Shown here: positions 23,651 to 32,410 of the stretch, in pieces
How the letters are laid out: the number at the start of each line of letters is the position of its first letter
How positions within the stretch are numbered: position 1 is the first letter of the stretch
NCBI GenBank assembly: GCA_002633005.1
Contig: NMRA01000396.1
Location: 82,205 to 114,614, forward strand
Length of the DNA: 32,410 bases
Reading direction: 5' to 3'
Origin: Phoronis australis
Lineage: Eukaryota > Phoronida > Phoronidae
The notes under the pieces: generated by a model
What the model saw: the letters and a program-made list of their open reading frames with translations, nothing else
Database searches by the model: none
Told to the model about the DNA's origin: nothing
Program-made: the position numbers and the translations under genes

Positions 23651-24555
23651 TCTCTTTGCTGATCCTCCTCTAACGCTGTGCATGCTATAAATATTTGAAT
23701 TGCTTTTTAACGATTCTTCTTCTAACAAATTCTTGTCTCTTTCTTAACTTTGTCTCAGTGCCTATTGGCTGTCAGTTATAAGTTGCATTGTGTACTGTAA
23801 TCCAGATATTTCATTAAATGCTCGCAAGACCATGAAAACACTGCATATTTTGCTGACTCCTATCTAATGTCCGTCATTTCCAGAACTGGAGAGGCAGCAC
23901 TAATATTTGTCAGAAGTGAGAAAACAATCTGCAATAAGATGGTGAACAGTTGCAAGATTTTTCTTCAGACGAATTTACTGTAACCACAGGATGTGCATCA
24001 AACGAATCTAAATTCAACGGTATCCTTATTAGCCAAAAGCCTTTGCTGACAAGGCTTTGATGCGAAAACCAACGCCGTTTACCTTTCCACCTGTGAGGGT
24101 TTTAGCATGACAGCAAGAGCGCTTGATTTCCAAATCTCCTGCAAATGATTGGGGATGAATCTCTCCAGTTATATTCTACTTCTACCTGAGTTCTTAAAGC
24201 ACAATATGGGGAGTTGTTATTTGTTGGTAATACAATGTTGCTTGGACGCAAATGTATAGTAACTCCATTGGCATTAAAATATGAGAAACCAAAGCAGCAC
24301 CTGGTGGAAACTTGTGGAGTTTGATACGACAAGGCAGTGTGAGCAGCGCTGTACACATAATGTGTGTTGGATAGCGCTACGTGCGAATAATATAAGCGCG
24401 GCCACTAGGGCTGCGATAGGCATTGCAAAAGCAACAAATGATTTAATAGAATTCGGCGGATTACAGTGTGTACGAATCTGAGAACACAATAACAACATCT
24501 ATGGGTACCAGGTCAATGACCATATCCACATTTTACACAACAACACTAACACCAA
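23651..24555. other. Non-coding stretch
   Basis: No gene is supported. Overlapping short frames on both strands at 24102-24498 carry no recognisable domain and no splice context. Confidence 0.45.
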
Positions 24556-24615
24556 GAATAATAGTAAAAGTAATAGTAATTGTAACGGTAATAGTAATTG
24601 AAATAGCAATAACAA
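24556..24615 (+). repeat. Imperfect hexanucleotide microsatellite (AATAGT)n
   Basis: About ten consecutive six-base units related to AATAGT (AATAGT, AAAAGT, AATTGT, AACGGT) run in register. It is a decayed simple repeat immediately left of the inverted-repeat element. Confidence 0.8.
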
Positions 24616-24636
24616 CTGGCAAGCTCCAAAATACGG

Positions 24637-25038
24637 GCCAGGGGGATTTTCCGTAGATAAGCCCATGGTCGTGTATTCGGAAAATGAAAACTTTCGGGCG
24701 TTTTAGCAACGCCAGGGCGTTTATTTGGAAAAAAGGGCGTATAAACGGACAGCCATAATTTTGCTTGACTTGACACTCATTTAATTATAATTGCGTTTTC
24801 AAATGTTTAATTAATAAATGCATACATGAGTATTGGGCCAACGCCACAAAACTGAATTTGTGACAAAAAGTTGACACTCAAAGGAAATTTCCAAATGAAC
24901 GTCCCACTGTCTAGAGACTTCACACCACGAGTTGTAACACCTAATAAACGCCCACTGGCATGTATTTGGTATAATTTTCCGAATAAATACCCATGGGCGA
25001 TTTATAGGGTGGGCTTATCGACTGAAAACCCCAGTACC
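24637..25038. mobile_element. MITE-like element with ~100-bp inverted ends
   Basis: The left arm (24637 to about 24745) and the reverse complement of the right arm (about 24940-25038) read the same order of blocks: GGGG(A/T)TTTTC, then GATAAGCCCA, then CCCATGG, then ATTCGGAAAAT, then the recurrent GGGCGTTTAT. Between the arms lies about 200 bp with two direct copies of TTGACACTCA (24771 and 24873). There is no coding sequence. It is a non-autonomous DNA transposon-like foldback; the superfamily was not determined and no target-site duplication was confirmed. Confidence 0.7.
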
Positions 25039-25452
25039 TGTCAAATACACATGTATTTATAAACTAGTTTCAGTATAGGTTACAATGTTTCCAATTCCCT
25101 ACGCAACAACATTCCCTTCGACTGGATTGTGAACACCGACTTTGAGCGAGCCATGATTCGACGACCTTCACAACATGACGTTCAAAAAATTTAATCTGAT
25201 CACCACAGTGCATATAAAAAGAAAGTGACACATTATTTCGTCCAAATGTTTTTAAATTTAACTAATGATAACTTCACCTCTAAGTTCTTAGAGCAAGTTT
25301 ACTTAACGGTGTGCATTTTAGCTTTAAAGAATACATGTAAGTACATGTATTGTTCACAATACAAGTCGGTCCTGAGGTTACAACAGAAGTTGCATCTTTC
25401 CAAGTTGTGCATACATGTGTCAGTCATTTCTTAAATTGCACATCTTTAAACA

Positions 25453-25458
25453 TTTATT
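25453..25458 (-). terminator. Candidate poly-A signal of the GPCR gene
   Basis: AATAAA on the minus strand lies about 275 bases after the receptor stop codon and is the only such hexamer I saw between the stop and 25450. It implies a 3' untranslated region of roughly 300 bases within the same exon. Confidence 0.45.
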
Positions 25459-25732
25459 TCAATTCACAAACGAAACAACGGTCGTCTCTAAAGCCTTGGA
25501 ACAATCAAGCAAACTCAAATCCAGTTTCTAACGGTAACGTTTCACTCTAGAACACTCGTTTGTTTCATCTCAATCTTAATGTTGATTTAGCTTATCAATG
25601 CGCACTGAAGTTTTGGTAAGCCATGTATTTTTAAGAGTATCCGCCATATTGTACACTTGCAAAACGTTGGATGTAACGAATCAAACAGCAAAAACCGTAA
25701 ATGGATTGCCTCGATTGGTTTACTAGGACTTG

Positions 25733-27873
25733 TTACATCTTGGTTGTCTCGGAAAATTCACTGCACCCGGTCAAAGTACTGTCACGGCCATCGGCACTGG
25801 CAGATGCAAGATTCGAGTTCTTTTTCCTCACCACTAGAGTACGATATTTCAGAAATATAGATTCTCTGCAGATGTAAGCAAGGAATATGAAGAAGCCTTG
25901 CAGGGAGTTGAACGTGATGAATAAATACCATAAAACAATACTTCCAGTAAGAGCTCCTAAGTAACCAAATATCCACGTGCTTCCCATAACAGTAGAAAGT
26001 TTAACAGTTATCAGAAGCACGCGAGTATTTTCGCGGTTGTTCTTGATATTCCTTCTGACTTGACGTTTGGCTCTTACGAATTGAATAATAGTGAACACAA
26101 TAAATATTACATTAATAAATATGATAATCGCTATGGGCAGCGCAAAACTATAAAGAATAGCTTCGTGCCCGGAAATCCAACACCTTTCCTCATCTGCGTA
26201 TCGGAAAGCTACATCAGTGGCGAACTCCAAAATAATGCACGTGACAACTATCATCAAAGGACCCAGTACTGAATACAGGACATACTTATAAATTGCATAG
26301 GGAGATGGTTTATGTATCTCCATTATTTTGTAAAACGTTTTAAAAACAGAAAAACACATACTGTTCATCCAAAAGAAGGCGCACAACCACAGAAAATGTT
26401 CAACTATGGCCACTGTCTTACATAATGCAGGAATTTCAGTACGGTCAATTGCAGTTAACATGACGAGTTGCGCCATAAAAAGTGTTGTGGCGAGGTTCAT
26501 CATAATTTGACCAGGCAATGTTTGTAGTTCCTTAAAAAGTGCATACGTCAGAACAAATATCGCAAGACCACACAAACTGATCACGTTTCCTGCTACAGTG
26601 AGTTTGTACTGAGTTTTGTTATATTGAAAAAAACGAGTACTACTTCCATTCGTGAACGGATTGCAAACATACAATAAGTTACCTTGAATGAAGTAGTCAC
26701 CTGGTTGAAACGACAAGCCAGAGCTTACATAAGCTATGCCGTTTCTGATTTCATACTCATCATGTGTGTATGCGACCATTTTACACTTAAAATCCAAAGA
26801 AGTGCTGACGTTATTAGTTTCATTTAAAAACGTATTGTTTAAATTAGAGATCACAGTGCCATAACCACACGACCCATTAAGCATTAAATATTTTCCTGCA
26901 GGGCAAACTAACGGTCGACATTTCCTTGCTAACTTGTCATAGATTTTATTTTCGGGACATGTCACTGTTGTCTTACTTATCTTAGCACGAATTTCGTCGC
27001 TCATTCCGGTGAAGTCTAGGAGGTGAGTAAAACTGGTGTACTCACTCGAAGGCGATGGACGAGGGTCGAAACAAAAGAGCATCGGCCAGCCACCGTCTGG
27101 ACAACGTCCGAATTTTAACTTAATGAAATCAAAATCAGAATCGGGAAAGTAATCTGAGAAGTACATGTATGAAAAGCATTCTATCGTAGAAGTAGGACAA
27201 AATTCAGAGCACACTGATCTCATAGGTTCCACGTGTACATTGCAATGATGTGCAAACGATGGTGCCTTTAGTAGCAAATTGAAATCGGTCGACTTATACA
27301 GCGCTTTTATCCGTGCCTCGCCTGTAAGATTTCGGACAGTGCGGTCAAAGAGCGATTGTTCCTCTTCGGAAGTCATCGGATAAAGGTAACCTTTAGGTTT
27401 GAAAATTGTACTCCAAAATGCTCCAATCTCCAGAACCTGTGATATGTTTACATGATGACAAAGTGCGCAATAAATATTTCGAAAACAGTATTGCCTACCA
27501 TCTCTCAAGAATCCGTTCACAGGCACAACCTGGAATATGTCGTCACTCTTTATAGAATGGCACTTGTTAACAAGATTATGATTGTTAAAATCTTCAGGAC
27601 AACGTGAGATGACCAAATTTCCGAGAGGTTTAATGGACTGATCTAACTCCAGACACTCTGTGTAAGGTGTGATTGGCGGGGAATTTGTTGCATTTGGTTT
27701 GTAATCATGACAACAGTCGCCGAGGTCGACGCACATCGGATCACAATAACAAACCTGTCTCGTAATGAATGGTTTATGTCTTACGAAAGGTGACGAGCAC
27801 GAAATTCCACAAGCTTGATACAGCGATGGTTTAGAAGGCTGGGAATAACAGGAAACTCCGCACGTCTGGAACA
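25733..27873 (-). CDS. Somatomedin B-domain class B seven-helix GPCR, main exon
   Basis: This exon encodes 713 of about 735 residues of a plasma-membrane receptor. It starts at an acceptor (TTGTCCTTTCAG, AG at 27874-27875) with TG of a split GTG codon and ends at TAA. Numbering from the first exon's ATG, a cysteine-rich somatomedin B domain lies at about 44-80 (CYCDPMCVDLGDCC). A cysteine-rich ectodomain with about nine N-glycosylation sequons follows, then seven helices at roughly 447-469, 473-498, 505-536, 551-573, 593-622, 640-664 and 669-692. Class B marks are STWIFG in helix 6 and FNSLQGFFIF in helix 7; a helix 3 cysteine and RCW in the second outer loop can form the conserved disulfide. 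The 43-residue tail is serine/threonine-rich. No HL(T/S)-type GPS cleavage motif is visible before helix 1, so it resembles Methuselah-like receptors more than cleaved adhesion GPCRs. The ligand is unknown. Confidence 0.95.
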
Positions 27874-30069
27874 CTGAAAGGACAACATATTATTCGACAT
27901 CTAATACATTCACGTAAACTGTAGATGACCATCGAGGAATATCGAAGTGAATGGAGCTAATTTGGTGGCGATAAGGTGTGTGATGGCTTAGAAGAGGGGC
28001 AGCCTCGGTGCCAACCACGGCCTTCAAATGAGTTTCGTTGCTTTCAATTTCAAATTTCCGTCTCCCTCTGTGTCTCTGAAGAGCCTTTACGGATTTTCAT
28101 GAAATCTAGTAATTAACTGTATGTTTAGAAAACGGTGACATTTTCTCGTTTTGGATGGATTTGAAGTATTTTGAACCATTTAATGGCTATTTTTATGATA
28201 CAAATAAACACTCCTAGAAGAGCACCAATTGCGATGTATTTGTGAACACATTTCAACACTCCGCGTTGCTCTTCCTTTTTTCAAGTTCCGAAAGCATTAG
28301 CTAAATTGGCGAATGATTTTAGCTCTACCACTGCCTGTCCCGTTCAGAATTAGCCAATGGCGAGCTGGCAAGCGGCTAGCTCGACTTAATTGTTTAACCT
28401 CCAAACACAAGGGGTAGTTGCAAGACATACATGAAACAAAACACAGAACCTTTTCCACACAAACGACTTGCCCTCTCATTTTATTGCTGAGTAAAACTGC
28501 CGTAAAATGATGTTTTGATTTGTGCAAAGATGTCAAAGTTTAACCCAATAACGTATTTTTTTCTTGAATGTCATTCTTTGATTTAAAGCCCTCTAGATCT
28601 TATTCTGGGCTAAGCGGAAACAGAGGTCCAAGTGTTCATTTTTGAGGTAGCCTTTTTATCAACAAAGTTCTCTTAGTTTGGATTGATAATTCGTCTGTTA
28701 CACAAATGGACAGAACAGAAGATGGTTATCTTATAACCCAGGTGTGTTTTTAAACTGGTGTGAAGCTCACAAATTCCCCATTTCGTCAAATTTCCTTGAA
28801 AACCGCCGTTGCAAAAACTGCAAATTCATTGAAAACCGACTGTGGAAAAACTATAGGAAGATCAGCCAGCACATGGGCGTTGCATTGACTTGCGACTGGC
28901 GAGTAAGTTTACGCATAGAACATGATTTCAACGAAAAGCAACTTTAGAAATCATTTCGCATCGGACTAAATAAGAAGTGAGACCCATTTTTTAGACACAA
29001 CATGTTCCCATAGCCTCTTTAATTGACCTATCGCAAGCTCCGCCCCCTTGCATAATGTCGACAGAATAACAATACGTTTCACCCGGCAATGTGTTCTTTG
29101 TCGGGATAAAATGGCGATTTGGAAATGAAGGTGTGTCAAGAATGCTGCGTTCTGATTGGTCATTTAAGCTGTCACTCATAATCCTGGCGATAGGTCAACA
29201 CTCGGTGACTACAGTGCCATATGGAACATATAGGCGTCTCAAATTTTGCCTAGAGGTTTCATACAGTGTATGATGCGCATGTGCGTACTACCAACATGTA
29301 CAGTACGCCATGAGAATTTCAAAATGTAAAACTTGAAGAAAGTCCCAGGATACACCATAAAGACATCATGGTGTTTTCGTAAACCGTTTGATATACCTGC
29401 ACACGCCTGCTCTTTAGAGGTATTGCATCTCGTGGGCATGACGATTGTGGCTGGTGAAGTTGATCTGTGAAATGATTGTGCATCTGAAAAAATATCCATA
29501 ATAAAGCCTGACCTCTTTCCGTGTGGGCAGTCCACACTGCCTAATTTTGGAGACAAAAGGGATTATATTAAAGTGTCGTGTGGCTGGTATTTTAATTTAT
29601 TTGCACAAATTCCGTTACTACTTGTAGGAACTGCCCGCATACCTGTCAGAGATTTCACTGATCGTACTTACAACAATGGCCATCGTGTATCAACACTAAA
29701 TTGGCCTAGGTTTCACGTATTGCGACAGCAACAGGTGTAATGTTTGATGACTGGTGGTTTTTATTGCCGACATCATGAGAAGGGGGATATTTTTTTCGGC
29801 GTCTATGAAACTCCACTGTACCGTGCGCGCACACGTATTTCATATCCGAGAACTTTTGAAATTGATGAAACGTCGTGAATATGAACGAAAATTGATCCCT
29901 TTTAGCACTCGATTTCTATGTCAAGGTATTTTTGTATTGCTACGACTTAAGAAACTCACACTGTGGATTAGGCGGTTGGGGCAAAACTTATGTGCTGTAA
30001 CTTGTTTTTTCGTTATTTCTATAATGTACTGTTATAAATGGTCATCAAGGGACGCTACAGGACACTTAC
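27874..30069 (-). other. Intron of the GPCR gene, ~2.2 kb
   Basis: The intron is bounded by GTAAGTG (from 30069 downwards) and TTTCAG (to 27874) on the minus strand. It splits a codon after its first base (phase 1), joining G to TG. It holds the MITE-like element at 29023-29198 and otherwise only short open frames. The two longest, at 29239-29556 minus and 29754-30155 plus, show no domains, and the latter overlaps the first exon on the opposite strand. Confidence 0.75.
29023..29198. mobile_element. Small MITE-like element inside the intron
   Basis: A perfect 12-bp inverted repeat, TTGACCTATCGC at 29023-29034 and GCGATAGGTCAA at 29187-29198, bounds a 176-bp non-coding segment. The interior has a CCAAT-type word (TGATTGGTC). 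No clear target-site duplication flanks it, so the true ends may lie slightly further out. It sits in the receptor intron and should be spliced out. Confidence 0.5.
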
Positions 30070-30136
30070 CCAAAACACGGAGTGCACTGATTGACAAGAC
30101 GGTTGAAAGCAGCAAACTTCCCATTGCAATAGGCAT
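30070..30136 (-). CDS. First coding exon of the GPCR: signal peptide
   Basis: The exon encodes 22 codons plus one base, MPIAMGSLLLSTVLSISALR then VL, with a short polar start and a hydrophobic core, as expected of a signal peptide. It ends in G followed by the strong donor GTAAGTG. That leaves phase 1, which is what the main exon needs (G|TG gives Val) to continue into FQTCGVSC. An in-frame TAA upstream of the ATG supports this start; a second ATG four codons on is the alternative. The whole exon runs to 30182, where an acceptor (GTTATTTTCAG) implies that an untranslated exon precedes it. Its preservation as a 113-nt duplicate at 16065-16177 is independent support that it is a real exon. Transcript evidence was not available. 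Confidence 0.78.
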
Positions 30137-30182
30137 ACCGAAGACAAGGGTTTAGTTTGACTCTAAGGAGTGTGTTCTTACC
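30137..30182 (-). other. 5' untranslated part of the first coding exon
   Basis: Forty-six bases lie between the acceptor AG (30183-30184) and the ATG. They contain an in-frame stop and begin GGTAAGAACACA, identical to the start of the orphan copy. If the acceptor is not used, transcription could instead begin close upstream. Confidence 0.55.
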
Positions 30183-30575
30183 CTGAAAATAACAATATAA
30201 TTTAGCGTATTCACCTCTTGTATAACATGCTATCTCGAGCTATAAACTAATTTCTATTTTACAATAGCACAAACTCAAGAACAGTGTATGTGGTAGAGTT
30301 TTCGAGCACGTTATGACTTTGGTAAAGTGAATGAATGTCTTATCCTCGAGTTCTCAGTTGATGACCACTTTATTCAAGCTACGCAAACCCTCGAGTTTGC
30401 AACTCGAACCTACGGACCGGCAAGTGCAACCTAGGATCCACTACATCAAAATACATTTTTGTCTGTCGAAACCCAAACAAACAAAACATCGGGTGGCTAA
30501 TTTTTTGTTTTCTACCACAGTGACAGGTAAGCCAAACAATGAAACCATTAATTGTAGATTTACCTTATCAAATTG
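30183..30575 (-). promoter_or_regulatory. Upstream region of the GPCR gene, conserved in the duplicate
   Basis: This block shares ordered short matches with 16178-16615, including a GGATCC-containing patch and the GTTGATGACC ... CAAGC(T/A)ACGCAAA pair. Because both copies are heavily diverged elsewhere, these patches may be promoter elements or part of an untranslated first exon. No TATA box or upstream donor could be assigned with confidence. Confidence 0.4.
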
Positions 30576-32410
30576 GCGAAACTCGTTAATTAAGGCCATA
30601 ATGGAATCTAATACACAATTACTATTACTAATCTGTCCTAACAATAGATTGGAGCCTGTGCATGAAGGGGAAAATACAGTGATAAAATGCTATTTGCAAT
30701 TTTATATAGTCAGGATTTGCTTCTAAAGCAAAGACATAATTTCCGCACTTCGTCAAAATATGAAAAACCTTACAACTCCAAACGCAATTGGCTTGTAGTC
30801 AAGTTGGTGGAAATGTGATCAATAATAACGAACGACGAAATTAGATACACAGAACAACACTGATTTATTAAGCTAGTACATAACATACAGGACATATACA
30901 TTATATATATGAAAGGACATGTGGCCACTGGGAGGAGTCAACTGCTTGACAGTCACAGTGGTCGGTATGCTAAAAAAAACATACAAAATCAAGATACAGT
31001 ACAATTCTTGACAGCTGTAAACTAGTGCGACAAATGTGCAGTAACGCATAACTTCAATAATTACACCAAAGTAAAAAGAAAATATTTAAGATAACGTGAG
31101 TTCGAATTCAGTTCATTTAACGCTCGCAAAATCTTTGATAACTTCGATCAACTTAACGTTCGTTTTTAAGACCAATTTCTCCCGCAATAGCATCAGAGCA
31201 ATCCAGCTTTCGATTACCACTTTGACAGTGTCCTCGCTCGTTTACAACAATATCTTTGAATTCATTCTTCTTCTGTATGTTGACTCTGCCAGTGGTCACA
31301 CTCGCTTTTGTGCTGACACAATTTGTCCCTCGCGGCTAGCTTGATCACTAACGGGGTAAACCGCACGACCTTCGCTTACCTCGTCTGTAGTCTAAGACCA
31401 TAGTTCAGGCCTTTGTTCTGAGCTCCAAAAATGAAGGAAATGAGGTTGTTCAGGTTTGACGGTACCCTCTGACAAAGCGTCACCTATACAGAAATGTTTC
31501 CCTTTCGAAACATGATGAACGACCTACGGAATTCCGTGTGTGGGCATCAATGCGCATTCCTTGGTCGGAAGTATACAGATCACCTCACCACAACCTGCCA
31601 ACGCCTTTTGCACTGCACTTGTTGGGCCTAAGCCACTGGGTCGAGGTTTCCGTAATTTAGTTTACTTCTATCACTGGCTGCTTTAATAAAATGCAATTAC
31701 TCAAGTGAAAGGTGGTCGCAATACATGTACGTGATAACTGAAATCTGATTGTGGTTTCCAAACTTTCACCCACTGTGATTGACCGAACATGATGACGTCC
31801 CTTTCTTTACTTCATCCAATGAGTACTAGATGTTAAACAACATTCAACGTGGTACCTTTCGTAGCACTGTGGAAGGGTATAGTTTGACGGCAGTTTTGTA
31901 AAATAAACGGGATATGATTACCACTGCTGACATTCCTTAGTTCTGTGAAGTTGTTTTGAGTTAATTGGGTATCCTGTCTACTCTGATACGGAGGTGTCAC
32001 CATTTTGAACCCATATCCTTGTTCAGTGTTAAATTCTTGGCGCGAATACTCGTACATGTACACTTCAGACAATTGGAAATGGACAATTTAAATCTGGTCT
32101 TCAATCACAATTTTTAACCCGACTTTCTCGAATCTAGGGTGAAAGCGCATTCAGACTCTAATCTCCTCTTTTCCACAGAGACATTCCTAAAATTACCTGC
32201 ATTGCTCTCTTGCCGTTGCGCCAAACATGCTATGCAAAGAAGTAAGACAAGGATCGGGGGTGGTCGAGCCAGTCGTAGATCAAGAAGAAAATTTCAAGCA
32301 ACTGCATAAATATGTTACAAAATGTCAGAAAACAGCAATGTTTCAATTCATTATTCTAAACGATCACCTAACCAAACTTCGTGGTGGAAAAACATTTATT
32401 TTTCATGCAA
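30576..32410. other. Non-coding stretch to the window end
   Basis: No exon, RNA gene or transposon protein is supported. The short frames at 31096-31344 plus and 31833-32072 minus have no domain. The true transcription start or an untranslated exon of the receptor gene could lie here. Confidence 0.45.

Noticed and set aside
25782-25976. Small minus-strand frame inside the receptor exon
   Set aside because: It is an alternative frame of helix 6 to the tail of the GPCR, with no independent support.
29754-30155. 133-codon plus-strand open frame
   Set aside because: It overlaps the signal-peptide exon on the opposite strand, has no domain, and its openness is explained by the exon and AT-rich flank.
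30331-30726. 131-codon plus-strand open frame
   Set aside because: No recognisable domain; it lies in the upstream block shared with the orphan exon, where the copy at 16 kb does not keep the frame.
1-32410. CRISPR array, operon, phage or other prokaryotic system
   Set aside because: No regularly spaced repeats and no compact gene clusters; introns, a GPCR and animal-type transposons show the DNA is metazoan.

Overview
The window looks like gene-poor, AT-rich DNA from an invertebrate animal. Evidence for a metazoan: a split gene with GT-AG introns, a secretin-type seven-helix receptor with a somatomedin B domain, and decayed Gypsy, CR1/Jockey-type and Tc1/mariner-type elements plus tRNA-derived SINE heads. 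The domain mix and many TACATGTA-type words fit a marine invertebrate such as a mollusc, brachiopod or another non-vertebrate lineage. I cannot fix the phylum from this sequence.

Only one apparently intact protein gene was found. It lies on the minus strand and encodes a class B (secretin/adhesion/Methuselah-like) GPCR with an N-terminal somatomedin B domain. Nearly the whole protein is in one large 3' exon (25733-27873). I also identify its small first coding exon at 30070-30136, inside a 113-nt exon at 30070-30182. That exon encodes a signal peptide and ends in phase 1, which matches the acceptor of the large exon. The intron is about 2.2 kb and contains a MITE-like inverted-repeat element.

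About 14 kb further along the minus strand (16065-16177) is a diverged copy of the first exon. It has the same 113-nt length, both splice sites, the same phase and a similar hydrophobic reading frame, and similarity continues into its upstream flank. No receptor body follows it, so it is an orphan exon from an old tandem duplication.

The rest is mainly repeat debris. From left to right: a GC-rich GGTCGGCTGA-type minisatellite (112-300); a minus-strand Gypsy gag-protease relic (about 1600-2970); a small hAT-like inverted-repeat element (3459-3606); a tRNA-like SINE head beside a 22-bp perfect palindrome (6458-6548); a twin 75-bp repeat (7387-7533); a minus-strand CR1/Jockey-type non-LTR retrotransposon with many frameshifts (8951-11177) abutting a 160-bp repeat (11178-11440); a probable solo LTR with heat-shock-element-like repeats (13269-13865); a second SINE head (21225-21300); a Tc1/mariner-type transposase relic (about 22885-23650); and a 0.4-kb MITE (24637-25038). 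The long stretches in between show no coding sequence I can support.
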